Positions 43,933 through 52,084 of a stretch of 64,000 bases of DNA are shown in pieces. The stretch spans positions 1 through 64,000 of the forward strand of contig JAUXUL010000010.1 of the NCBI GenBank assembly GCA_030680795.1, written 5' to 3'. The stretch comes from Anaerolineales bacterium (GTDB lineage Bacteria > Chloroflexota > Anaerolineae > Anaerolineales > Villigracilaceae). Made by a program: the position numbers and the translations under genes. Position 1 is the first letter of the stretch, and each line of letters opens with the position of its first letter. The notes beneath the pieces were generated by a model. The model was not told the DNA's origin. It saw only the letters and a list, made by a program, of their open reading frames with translations, and did no database searches.

Positions 43933-44214
43933 ATGGCCAAAGTATGGGAGCTATTGGATCAAGCATATTATTATATTGGCAAAAGCCATTACGCAGATGC
44001 CCAAAATATTCTCGACCAGGTTTTGAGCACAGATCCACAAAACGTAGAAGCATGGGATGCATATATTCGCATTTGTTCGACCCAAAGTGACCTGGAAGAT
44101 TTACGAAATCATATTGATAACATCTGGCAGACACGAGTCCGCGATCAGGACTATCTGCGAGCCAAACAACGTTTTGTCCTTCAGCGGCTGGATGAAAAAA
44201 TAAATAATCTCTAA
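43933..44214 (+). CDS. Small TPR-like protein, 93 aa
   Basis: A short helical protein with one clear TPR-like hairpin: LLDQAYYYIGKSHYADAQNILDQVLSTDPQNVEAWDAYIRI, followed by two more helices. Its first half aligns with the beginning of the next gene (LLERAYQLIKARQFENAALVLDAVVRVDTKNVDAWKAYLKI), so the two are paralogues, this one without a membrane part. caagga precedes the ATG. It may be a soluble competitor or partner of the membrane form. Confidence 0.65.
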   Translation: MAKVWELLDQAYYYIGKSHYADAQNILDQVLSTDPQNVEAWDAYIRICSTQSDLEDLRNHIDNIWQTRVRDQDYLRAKQRFVLQRLDEKINNL

Positions 44215-44248
44215 TTTCCTGCCCAAGGCCACAAAAGGAGAAGCGTTC

Positions 44249-44989
44249 ATGCCAATTTCATCACACTTACTTGAGAGAGCATATCAACTTATTAAAGCAC
44301 GGCAATTTGAAAATGCCGCGCTTGTACTTGACGCTGTTGTGAGAGTTGACACCAAAAACGTGGATGCGTGGAAGGCCTATTTGAAAATCCACCAAGATAT
44401 TAGCGATCTATACTGGCTAAAAGAGCGAATATTAAATACAAAAGATTTAAGTGCTACAGATAAAAATAATATTCTTGATTATCAAAACTACCTTCTTCAG
44501 CAATGGGCTGAAACCAAAGGTAATGATGTAGCAGAAGAAATCGAAAATACCCTGCCATACAAGGATTATGACAGCAAACAGAATGAATTTGTAACACTTG
44601 AACTGATAGATTTTTTTGATTATCCAGAACAAAAAGTTGAGAAGGTAAGGAAAAGAAAACCAAGACGAAGATATACACCCAGGGTTTCAGCTCCCAGCGG
44701 GTATGCAATCATTTTGTTCGCCTTATTTTTACTGGGTATCCGACTGCTTACCTTACAAAATCTATTAGGATACGCGCTATTGGGAATATTTATATATGGC
44801 GGAGCACTTTGGCTGCAAAATTTCAGCGTCCAGATGCCAACGACATTTATAAATGCCGGCCGCACATATTCACATGAAAATAATAACGAATTAACCATTG
44901 TGGATAAGTCACAAGACAAGAAAGAAGAAAACCAGCTAAACCATGAAAAGATTGATGACGTGAACATTGATTCGACCCATAAAAATTAA
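44249..44989 (+). CDS. Membrane-anchored TPR-like protein, 246 aa
   Basis: Residues 5-75 repeat the TPR-like unit of the preceding gene. A linker carries a strongly basic patch KVRKRKPRRRYTPR (about 131-145) immediately before two hydrophobic helices (about 150-195), consistent with a positive-inside membrane anchor. The tail is charged and asparagine-rich. aaggag precedes the ATG. It could tether the TPR system to the membrane where the two following SPFH-like proteins reside (inference). Confidence 0.65.
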   Translation: MPISSHLLERAYQLIKARQFENAALVLDAVVRVDTKNVDAWKAYLKIHQDISDLYWLKERILNTKDLSATDKNNILDYQNYLLQQWAETKGNDVAEEIENTLPYKDYDSKQNEFVTLELIDFFDYPEQKVEKVRKRKPRRRYTPRVSAPSGYAIILFALFLLGIRLLTLQNLLGYALLGIFIYGGALWLQNFSVQMPTTFINAGRTYSHENNNELTIVDKSQDKKEENQLNHEKIDDVNIDSTHKN

Positions 44990-45061
44990 TTACATTTGCT
45001 ACATCTTTCGCTCAAAACTCCAATGGCGGTTTGCCCGATTCTGCTTTAGAATCATCCCAAG

Positions 45062-46471
45062 ATGAGAAAAACCTTCATTGGCATTGGCTCGTTATTACAA
45101 ACTCCTGCGGGTGTGATCATAATTACAACGATCATTTGGCATGGCATATTGTGGGGATCGAAGATTCCTTTGAATTCCTATGTTAGTATCGCTATATTTT
45201 TCGCTGACCTGGGCATCGCCTTTTACCTGCTTGACCGCCTGGTTTATTTCTTTTCACAGTTCGTATTACCTATTCAAAACCCACAAGACAGGCAGGAGAT
45301 CTATTCCAGGGTAAAGCTATTCGAATCAGGCGACCGTGGGCCGACACTATTCATCAAGAATGGGCGTGTAATCGAACACGAGGGTGAAGCAGGTAAACGC
45401 GGTCCTGGCATTCTTGTTCTGGATACGGCCAGCGCAGCCGTTTTGCGGACCGATACCGAAATCAGCACTACAGTAGGGCCTGGGATCAAGTTCACGAAGG
45501 CAGACGAATATATTGCAGGGAGTGTTGATCTTCGGTCTCAGTGGCAGTTCATCGGTCCGCTTGTGAGCGACCAGCCATTCCTGAATCCTGCCCCAATCGC
45601 ATCATCAAAAAGTCATAACGAATTACAAAGCCGCAGCCAGAAAACCAGTGGGCTGACACGTGACGGTTTTGAAATCTCCCCGACCATCAGCATCAAATTT
45701 AGCATTAAGCGCCCAGTTGAAGATAAACCAACGGAAAGCGGTGTGACCTCACGATATGGATTTGATCCAACATCCGTCCGAAATGCCATCACGCGTGAAG
45801 TGATACGGCTGGGCGCCTCAGACAATAGCAAAGCCCGCATGGAGTGGAATAAATTGCCTGCGCATCTGGTGGTGAATCTCTGGCGCGAATACATTCGTAA
45901 ATTTAAATTTGAAGAATTATTCACGACCGAAGAGATCAGCGGATTACAAACCATTGAAGACATGATCAATAAGCGCGTTCGCCAACACCATGTCGTTGGA
46001 CTGGACGATACAGGCATACCCACTGGTGAATGGCTTGAAAGCCTGGAATACAAGCAATTGCAATTAAGAGGGCTTGAGATCAGGGAGGTGCGAATCCATA
46101 ACGTGCTTTTTGAACCTTCGATTGAAGAGCAAACCATCCAGCAATGGAGCGCGGAATGGATGAACATTGCCAAACAGGAAGAAAGATATTTGAATGAAAA
46201 AGAGTCCTTGATAGAAACCGCGGCCCGCGATGAGGCTGGCAAAAAATTTGCGCGGATCGTATCTGGGAAATTCGGGGGCAAGGTCACCATGCCACAACAA
46301 AACCCGTTCAAGACGCTTCAACTTTTGATCCAGCCGCTTAAGGATTTCATCCTTACGGAAAGCAACGCTAATAGCGACATGGAAAAAGAACTAAGGAAAT
46401 TGGACGAGATCTGGAAATGGCTTTTAGATCAAAGCATGGAGAGCACACTGAAAGAAGAAGAGGCAGGGTAA
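45062..46471 (+). CDS. SPFH/band-7-like membrane protein A
   Basis: A 469-residue protein. Two hydrophobic segments lie in the first 75 residues. Then a beta-rich region (LFIKNGRVIEHEGEAGKRGPGILVLD, VDLRSQWQFIGP) resembles the start of SPFH/prohibitin domains. A later YKQLQLRGLEIREVRIHNVLFEPSIEEQ and a helical segment ending KEEEAG resemble the SPFH-to-coiled-coil transition. A -10-like TAGAAT lies nine bases before the ATG, so this gene may start its own leaderless transcript. SPFH proteins build large rings or microdomains on membranes. The stop overlaps the next start in TAATG, so products A and B are coupled. Confidence 0.65.
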   Translation: MRKTFIGIGSLLQTPAGVIIITTIIWHGILWGSKIPLNSYVSIAIFFADLGIAFYLLDRLVYFFSQFVLPIQNPQDRQEIYSRVKLFESGDRGPTLFIKNGRVIEHEGEAGKRGPGILVLDTASAAVLRTDTEISTTVGPGIKFTKADEYIAGSVDLRSQWQFIGPLVSDQPFLNPAPIASSKSHNELQSRSQKTSGLTRDGFEISPTISIKFSIKRPVEDKPTESGVTSRYGFDPTSVRNAITREVIRLGASDNSKARMEWNKLPAHLVVNLWREYIRKFKFEELFTTEEISGLQTIEDMINKRVRQHHVVGLDDTGIPTGEWLESLEYKQLQLRGLEIREVRIHNVLFEPSIEEQTIQQWSAEWMNIAKQEERYLNEKESLIETAARDEAGKKFARIVSGKFGGKVTMPQQNPFKTLQLLIQPLKDFILTESNANSDMEKELRKLDEIWKWLLDQSMESTLKEEEAG

Positions 46472-48129
46472 TGAAAAGGCGTGCACAATACGACGAGATC
46501 AATTCTCTGCTCTTTGGTCCGACAGATAAAAGCGTTCAATTCAGAAAAAGGTGGCGCAGCATTGCCCTTCTGGCTGCCTGGCTCCTACTGAGCGGCTTTA
46601 CCATGATTCTTAATTTTTTTAGCGTCAAGGAAGATATCCATCTCGCAATCGTAATCGGCCTGAGTTTTGTAAAATATATTCCGTTGCTGATGGTTGTTTA
46701 CAGCCTGTCAAGAAGAATGGCGGCAAAATACCTTGACGATATATACGAATTACATGACAAATCTCTCGCAACTGATTTTCTCGAAGACATTGCCTTCGGT
46801 TTCGGGCGCGAACACGTCACGATCAACGAAGGCAGGATCTCCGAAAAGGATGAAAGGTCGCCCATCGTCCTGATCGGCGGACCTGGCACGGTACAAGTCA
46901 ACCTGGATAGCGTGGCATTGCTCGAAAAAGTAAATGGCGAACCAGAGGTCATTTACCCGCGCAGCGAAGCATGGAAACTCGGCAGATTTGAACGAATCCG
47001 CGAAATTGGCAAACATGACCAGGTCGGTAAACGTGAATACGCCATTATCAATCTCCGGGACCAATTTATAAGCGGTCTCTCTTTAAAATCACGCACAAAA
47101 GACGGCATTCCTTTAGAAGCGCAAGGGATCAAGGCCATATTCAGCATCCTGCGCGGAAAACATTCAGATGACGACCATGACGAAAACGGTGCATATCTGT
47201 TTGATGAGCGCGCTGTACAAGCGCTTGTCTATAACCAGACGATCATCACACCAGAGCCTGCCACACCGTCTGGCATCAACTTTCCGTGGGATACAACCGT
47301 TGTGCCGCTCATCATTTCGGAATTGGAAAAACTGATCACATCGCACACATTAAGTGAAATCCTTGCCAGCATCAGTCAAAAGGAAGTGGACCAGGTCTCG
47401 ACCAATGCACACGCCATAGCCCAAATGCGCGTGGAAATGACGGGCGAACAAACAAGAATAATCAATGGGAAAAATTCCCGTCCGCCCAATTTTGAATCGC
47501 GCTCAAAGATCACCGCTCAATTCTTTAACAGCCCATTCAAAGAGAAGGCCGCACAACTTGGTATCGCCCTTGAATGGATAGACATTGGAACCTGGCAACT
47601 TCCCTCCAGCCTGATCCTGGATAAACACAAAGAAGCATGGAACCAGGCGCGCGAAAATGAAAAAAAGCGCAATGCCATGGCGCGCTCAAGGAAACAATTC
47701 GAATTAACGGAAATCATCAAGTTAATAAACAACGTGGTAATTTCAAATTACGATAAATTGATGGCATCACGATCTTCCATTAACAAGGATAAAGAAATTT
47801 CAAACGAGGGATTGTTGGAGGAACTGGGTGAATTAATCCAGCAAAGACCTGAATTTAAAAAACATATCCATCTGGATGACCACACCACAGAATCCAGCGG
47901 ATTGTTATCTTCAAGACCTAAACTCGAGAACCAGGTTGCGCAAGGCGAAACCAACAAAAAGGATGCACACCTGGTTGCACTGGAAATATTAAAGGCATTT
48001 CGTCTGGAACTCGTTGCGGCAAAAATGCTGATCGAAAACGAAAGTAATTCTGCAGGAAAAAACAATAATGACCTGATAAAAATAGAAAAAGCATTATATG
48101 ACATATCTCAGCTTACACTTCATTATTAA
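46471..48129 (+). CDS. SPFH/band-7-like membrane protein B
   Basis: A 552-residue protein starting at the overlapping ATG 46471. A longer frame from 46417 lies inside gene A and is rejected. Two transmembrane helices (about 30-85) are followed by a domain parallel to that of gene A: IGGPGTVQVNLDSVALLEKV, REYAIINLRDQFISGLSLKSRTKDGIPLEAQGIKAIFSI, and a later LGIALEWIDIGTWQLPSSL. The C-terminal 120 residues are charged helices. Together with A it probably forms a hetero-oligomeric membrane platform. No protease gene (as in NfeD/SPFH pairs) is adjacent; the TPR proteins take that position. Confidence 0.65.
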   Translation: MKRRAQYDEINSLLFGPTDKSVQFRKRWRSIALLAAWLLLSGFTMILNFFSVKEDIHLAIVIGLSFVKYIPLLMVVYSLSRRMAAKYLDDIYELHDKSLATDFLEDIAFGFGREHVTINEGRISEKDERSPIVLIGGPGTVQVNLDSVALLEKVNGEPEVIYPRSEAWKLGRFERIREIGKHDQVGKREYAIINLRDQFISGLSLKSRTKDGIPLEAQGIKAIFSILRGKHSDDDHDENGAYLFDERAVQALVYNQTIITPEPATPSGINFPWDTTVVPLIISELEKLITSHTLSEILASISQKEVDQVSTNAHAIAQMRVEMTGEQTRIINGKNSRPPNFESRSKITAQFFNSPFKEKAAQLGIALEWIDIGTWQLPSSLILDKHKEAWNQARENEKKRNAMARSRKQFELTEIIKLINNVVISNYDKLMASRSSINKDKEISNEGLLEELGELIQQRPEFKKHIHLDDHTTESSGLLSSRPKLENQVAQGETNKKDAHLVALEILKAFRLELVAAKMLIENESNSAGKNNNDLIKIEKALYDISQLTLHY

Positions 48130-48140
48130 AAAAATACAAA

Positions 48141-49073
48141 ATGAAACATCCCAATATTCTCATCCCCCCCCATATCACAACCGCGCTTAATTTGGGCGCG
48201 CCCATCGTGGTGCTCGAATCGACCGTCATCACCCACGGACTTCCCCGCCCGCAAAACCTGGAATTGGCTCGGGATATGGAAAAAAAAGTGCGTGACAACG
48301 GCGCGACTCCCGCCACCGTTGCCCTCCTGGATGGAAAGATCCGCATCGGGCTCTCAGACGAGGAACTGGTTCGGCTTTCTGAGGCGGAAGCGGACGCCAC
48401 GCTGAAAGTGAGTCACCGTGACTTTGCCACAGCCATCGTCAAAAAAGTGAACGGCGGCACCACCGTGGCAGGGACGATGTTCGCCGCGCACATGGCGGGC
48501 ATCAAAGTCTTTGCCACTGGCGGCATCGGCGGCGTGCACAAGGAATCATCCTTCGATATTTCAACGGACTTGCACGCACTTGCAGAAATCCCCATGATCG
48601 TTGTCTGCGCAGGCGCGAAAGCGATTTTGGATCTACCTGCCACACTCGAATATCTTGAAACCATGGGTGTGCCAGTCATCGGCTACAAAACGGAGGAATT
48701 CCCCGCTTTCTACTCCCGCGAAAGCGGACTGGGTGTAAGCGCCCGACTAGACTCGCCCAAAGAAATAGCGGACTTCGCCAAAGCGCATTGGGACCTGGGC
48801 ATGAAAAGCGCTGTGCTCGTGACGAATCCTATTCCAGAAACAGAGGCAATTCCAAAGTCCCGGATGGAACCGATCATTGCCAAAGTGTCCGCTGAAGCCA
48901 TCGAGCAGGGAATCCATGGGCAGAAGTTGACTCCATTTTTATTGGGGCGCATCAGTGAATTGACAAAGGGAAAATCGCTGAAAGCAAACCTGGCCTTGCT
49001 TTTGAACAACGCACGCCTCGCCGCGGAAATTGCAAAAGAGATGAATGTTAACAAGAAGGAATGGGCGATTTAG
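48141..49073 (+). CDS. psuG: Pseudouridine-5'-phosphate glycosidase
   Basis: A 310-residue enzyme covering the whole PsuG family: VLESTVITHGLPRPQNLELA (about 22-42), GATPATVALLDGKIRIGL, GGTTVAGTMFAAHMAGIKVFATGGIGGVH (metal and phosphate region), VVCAGAKAILDLPATLE with the Schiff-base lysine near 155, and TNPIPETEAI. It cleaves pseudouridine 5'-phosphate to uracil and ribose 5-phosphate in the cytosol. No psuK kinase is adjacent in this window. It begins 11 bases after the accessory genes and marks the return to ordinary metabolism. A repeat tract follows the stop. Confidence 0.94.
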   Translation: MKHPNILIPPHITTALNLGAPIVVLESTVITHGLPRPQNLELARDMEKKVRDNGATPATVALLDGKIRIGLSDEELVRLSEAEADATLKVSHRDFATAIVKKVNGGTTVAGTMFAAHMAGIKVFATGGIGGVHKESSFDISTDLHALAEIPMIVVCAGAKAILDLPATLEYLETMGVPVIGYKTEEFPAFYSRESGLGVSARLDSPKEIADFAKAHWDLGMKSAVLVTNPIPETEAIPKSRMEPIIAKVSAEAIEQGIHGQKLTPFLLGRISELTKGKSLKANLALLLNNARLAAEIAKEMNVNKKEWAI

Positions 49074-49150
49074 TTTGGTAGTCAGATAGTTGGATAGTCT
49101 GGTGGTCGAGTAGCCGCGCTCTTGTTCTTTGCGGCATATCAAGACTACCC
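49074..49150. repeat. 8-bp periodic stretch joined to a copy of the MITE end
   Basis: gtcagata, gttggata, gtctggtg, gtcgagta occupy 49081-49112 in phase, and 49099-49113 is the exact 15-mer ctggtggtcgagtag found at both ends of the element at 10751-10888. cttgttcttt follows, shared with 8594-8602. Confidence 0.6.
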
Positions 49151-49172
49151 GCAATGATGAAAGCGAGATGAA

Positions 49173-49562
49173 ATGAAAAACGAATTTACCCTCACTGCCG
49201 CATTCAACACAAGCGCCGAAGCCATTTACAAGGCCTGGCTCACCACACAGGGACACACCTTGATGACAGGCAGCCCCGCAACAATAGACGGCCGCGAGGG
49301 CGGTGATTTCACCGCCTGGGACGGTTACATTTGGGGATCGTTTTTGGAATTGGAAGAATATAAAAGGATCGTGCAAGTCTGGCGCACAGGGGAATTTCCC
49401 GAAGAAGCAAAGGACTCGCGGGTTGAGGTTTTACTGGAAGAAGCAAATGGGGAAACAAAATTAAAACTATTTCATACAATCATCCCCGAGGGGCAGGCAG
49501 AAAGCTACAAACAAGGCTGGGATGATTTTTATTTCAAGCCGATGAAAGAGTATTTTGGGTAA
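49173..49562 (+). CDS. AHSA1/SRPBCC-domain protein
   Basis: A 129-residue START-like protein. AAFNTSAEAIYKAWLTTQGH at the N-terminus, REGGDFTAWDGYIWGSFLELEEYKRIVQVWRT in the middle and QGWDDFYFKPMKEYFG at the end are the activator-of-Hsp90-ATPase-1-like pattern. It is a single-domain ligand-binding or co-chaperone-type cytosolic protein with no known substrate. gcgaga precedes the ATG. It converges on the thioesterase gene, with a palindrome between. Confidence 0.85.
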   Translation: MKNEFTLTAAFNTSAEAIYKAWLTTQGHTLMTGSPATIDGREGGDFTAWDGYIWGSFLELEEYKRIVQVWRTGEFPEEAKDSRVEVLLEEANGETKLKLFHTIIPEGQAESYKQGWDDFYFKPMKEYFG

Positions 49563-49567
49563 CACTG

Positions 49568-49592
49568 TAGGTCACGTTTGAAACGCGACCTA
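49568..49592. terminator. Palindrome between convergent genes
   Basis: taggtcacgttt (49568-49579) pairs with aaacgcgaccta (49581-49592) with one mismatch. It is in the same family as 459-493 and 5904-5930 and probably terminates both convergent genes. Confidence 0.6.
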
Positions 49593-50072
49593 TTTATTTA
49601 ACAACTCCTTCACCAACTCATCCGGCACCTGCACAGCAACCAATTCGCCGCGCACGGTGATAATCCCATTCACGACAATCCATTCTTCGATCACAACTTT
49701 ACGTCCTTTTACTTCTTTTACCTTTGCGCGGATTTCGAGAATCGGACCCAGCGGTGTGGGCTTGAGATAATCCACATGCAAGGAAGCGGTCAGATAACGC
49801 AAGGGCGGCTCGGTATCCATGGCGCGATTTTCGGCGCGGTAGCCGGCCGCGGCGGCTGTGCCTGTGCCATGACAATCCACCAGAGACGCGAGCAAACCGC
49901 CATACACATACCCAGGAATGGCGGTGTGATACGGCTTGGGCTGAAAATGACATACAGATTCTTCGCCATCCCAAAAACTTTTAATTTGATGTCCGAGTTC
50001 GTTCATACTTCCACAACCATAACAATGTGCCATGTGATCGGGATAGTAATCTTGAAATGCTTTTTCGGTCAT
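49590..50072 (-). CDS. Hotdog-fold thioesterase (PaaI-like)
   Basis: A 160-residue protein. MAHCYGCGSMNELGHQIKSFW, then AIPGYVYGGLLASLVDCHGTGTAAA (the hotdog central helix with acidic residue), then LTASLHVDYLKPTPLG and GELVAVQVPDELV are typical of single-domain acyl-CoA thioesterases. The short CYGCG motif at the start occurs in a subgroup. It should hydrolyse acyl-CoA esters in the cytosol. No catabolic operon is attached. A long hairpin separates it from the upstream minus-strand gene. Confidence 0.88.
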   Translation of the reverse strand: MTEKAFQDYYPDHMAHCYGCGSMNELGHQIKSFWDGEESVCHFQPKPYHTAIPGYVYGGLLASLVDCHGTGTAAAAGYRAENRAMDTEPPLRYLTASLHVDYLKPTPLGPILEIRAKVKEVKGRKVVIEEWIVVNGIITVRGELVAVQVPDELVKELLNK

Positions 50073-50091
50073 GTGTGATTACCTAGTTGAA

Positions 50092-50130
50092 AAAAGGTGA
50101 CAGTCACTTTTAAAATGACTGTCACCTTTT
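50092..50130 (-). terminator. 15-bp hairpin terminating the 50137 gene
   Basis: aaaaggtgacagtca (50092-50106) pairs with tgactgtcacctttt (50116-50130) over a 9-nt T/A loop. It lies seven bases after the stop of the minus-strand gene and ends in T on the transcript strand. Confidence 0.7.
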
Positions 50131-50136
50131 AATAGA

Positions 50137-50955
50137 TTATGGGGTTGAATTTGAAGTAGCCGACGGCGTACCTGTTGGGATGGGTGTTGAAAGATCACCC
50201 AATACAATAAAACGCCCAACCACCTTCAATTCGTAACCCATGAAGATCTGCACTTCATAAGTCCCGGGCAGCCAGCCACCGATTGGGTCTGTGCTTTCAG
50301 TGTAACCGCCAATGCCACCCGTACTCCACTCTTCTTTCCACAGTTCGGTTTGAAAATCAACCAGTTTACCATCGCGATACCAGAGAACAGTCCATTGCAC
50401 ACCGGGGATGGTGTTGTTGTAATCGAAACCGCCAAACATGGTTGCAATGGGAAGTTCAAAAACAGTTTTCGGGTTGACCGGATTCAGGCCATCAAACTTT
50501 GTTGAAAATTGAATGGCAGAAAACACTGCATCTGGATTCGGCGTGACGGGTCCTTCGAAGAAGGCTTCAATGGCAAGGGGCAAAAAAGGCGTGAGCGTCA
50601 ATGTCGGCGTGTCGGAAACGGAAGGGGTTAAAGTAAGCGTCGGCGGGACTGTCATCGTTGGGGTCAACGTGATGGTTGGAGTAAGTGTAATGGTTGGAGT
50701 CAGTGATGGCGTGGGAGATGGCGGGAAATATACATAGATCATCGGCTCGCCGTAAAATGGAAGCCAGTAGGCAAATCCCATCAGGAACAAGGCAAAGAAA
50801 AGCAATCTCCAGGCTGTGACGTTTTGACGTTTTCGCAAACTATAGAACGACAACTTGCGTGCGCGTTGCATGATGTTGATGGCGGCACGTATCGAATAAT
50901 ATGCAGCCACCACTGCTAAAAGTGCAAGGGCAATCACGCCGGCGCGAATATCCAC
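50137..50955 (-). CDS. Membrane-anchored surface protein with Thr/Pro linker
   Basis: A 272-residue protein starting with GTG six bases after a TATAAT (minus strand 50967-50962), so probably leaderless. Two hydrophobic segments (about 5-28 and 45-68) are separated by a basic loop. A linker of repeated (L/I)TPT units (about 80-122), encoded by imperfect 18-bp repeats, is followed by a beta-sandwich-like C-terminal domain (WTVLWYRDGKLVDFQTELW and GGWLPGTYEVQIFMG). The pattern of membrane anchor, TPT linker and exposed domain is common in Chloroflexi surface proteins, from my general knowledge. Function unknown. Confidence 0.65.
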   Translation of the reverse strand: MDIRAGVIALALLAVVAAYYSIRAAINIMQRARKLSFYSLRKRQNVTAWRLLFFALFLMGFAYWLPFYGEPMIYVYFPPSPTPSLTPTITLTPTITLTPTMTVPPTLTLTPSVSDTPTLTLTPFLPLAIEAFFEGPVTPNPDAVFSAIQFSTKFDGLNPVNPKTVFELPIATMFGGFDYNNTIPGVQWTVLWYRDGKLVDFQTELWKEEWSTGGIGGYTESTDPIGGWLPGTYEVQIFMGYELKVVGRFIVLGDLSTPIPTGTPSATSNSTP

Positions 50956-51018
50956 AACGTGATTATAGCATGTGCAATGTGACTGTCGCTTTTTTATGTT
51001 TTTGAGTAAACTTGCAGT

Positions 51019-51858
51019 ATGTCAAAAGAAATTGTGCTCCTCAAACTGGGCGGATCGCTCATCACCGACAAAGATACTCCCTACACTCCCAGGCTCGAAA
51101 AACTAAAAGAACTCGCACAGGAAATAAAAACGGTTCTGGACTCCAGCCCGGACCTGCACCTGATCCTCGGGCATGGCTCTGGTTCGTTCGGACATGTCGC
51201 CGCGAAAAAGCACGGTACGCGCGATGGGCTTCCTGCTCAAGGCGGCGTCCTCGCCGCCGAGGACGGCAACGAGAACAAGGATTATTGGAAAGGCTTCGCC
51301 GAAGTCCGCTTTCAGGCGGCGGAGTTGAACCGCTATGTGATGGAATCTCTGTTGAATGCCGGAGTGCCGGCTATATCATTTCCGCCATCTTCTTCGATGG
51401 TTTCAAATGATCACAAAGTCATTCATCACAATGTAATGGCTATACGCAAAGCATTAGATGTACATCTGCTGCCTGTAGTTTACGGTGATGTGGTATTTGA
51501 CGAAAAGCTCGGCGGCACCATCCTTTCCACGGAAGATGTCTTTAGATTACTTGTTGACCAGTTCTCACCTTCGCGAATATTGCTCGCGGGTATCGAAACC
51601 GGGGTGTGGCAGGATTTCCCAGCGAGGACAAAGCTGGTGAAACAAATCCAACTGTCAGGTTATGAAAAGATGCGGGGAAGCATCGGCGGCTCGGCCAGTA
51701 CAGATGTCACAGGCGGGATGAAGGCCAAAGTGGAGGCAATGCTGGCATTGATCCAAAGAACGAAAGGATTGACAGTGCAAATCTTCTCGGCGAAGGAAAG
51801 CGGATTATTGGCACGCGCATTACGAGGGGAAAATGTTGGCACACTGTTGAAAACATAG
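51019..51858 (+). CDS. Isopentenyl phosphate kinase
   Basis: A 279-residue amino-acid-kinase-fold protein. KLGGSLITDKDTPYT (8-22) is the IPK form of the ATP-binding loop, LILGHGSGSFGHVAAKKHG contains the substrate histidine seen in archaeal IPKs, and VVYGDVVFDEKLGGTILSTEDVF and SASTDVTGGMKAKVEAML complete the pattern. It phosphorylates isopentenyl phosphate to isopentenyl diphosphate. IPK is a step of the alternative mevalonate route described for the chloroflexus Roseiflexus. A -10-like TAAACT ends six bases before the ATG, so it may be leaderless and divergent from the surface-protein gene. No other mevalonate genes are in the window. Confidence 0.88.
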   Translation: MSKEIVLLKLGGSLITDKDTPYTPRLEKLKELAQEIKTVLDSSPDLHLILGHGSGSFGHVAAKKHGTRDGLPAQGGVLAAEDGNENKDYWKGFAEVRFQAAELNRYVMESLLNAGVPAISFPPSSSMVSNDHKVIHHNVMAIRKALDVHLLPVVYGDVVFDEKLGGTILSTEDVFRLLVDQFSPSRILLAGIETGVWQDFPARTKLVKQIQLSGYEKMRGSIGGSASTDVTGGMKAKVEAMLALIQRTKGLTVQIFSAKESGLLARALRGENVGTLLKT

Positions 51859-52084
51859 AATTATCCTTCGACCCTTCGACCAGGTTTCGACAAACTTAAC
51901 CCAACGGCTCAGGACGACGCTACGCCACACAAAATCAAGAGCGTGCGGATCCGCTCATATCGTCCCTGTGTTCTTTCGAGAGGACGGAGTGTAGTAAAAA
52001 GACATGACGAATAACTCTTGCTTTTTTATGATTTATAAAGATAATAGAATAAGCAAAGATTATATATAATTTCAAGGAGATGAT
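51859..52084. repeat. Degraded intergenic repeat, no gene
   Basis: The 226-bp gap contains ccttcgacc, ggtttcgacaaactt and ggctcagg words and a gtgttctttcgag motif, resembling pieces of the element at 10751-10888. The last 15 bases hold the fhs Shine-Dalgarno (aaggag). Confidence 0.4.
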
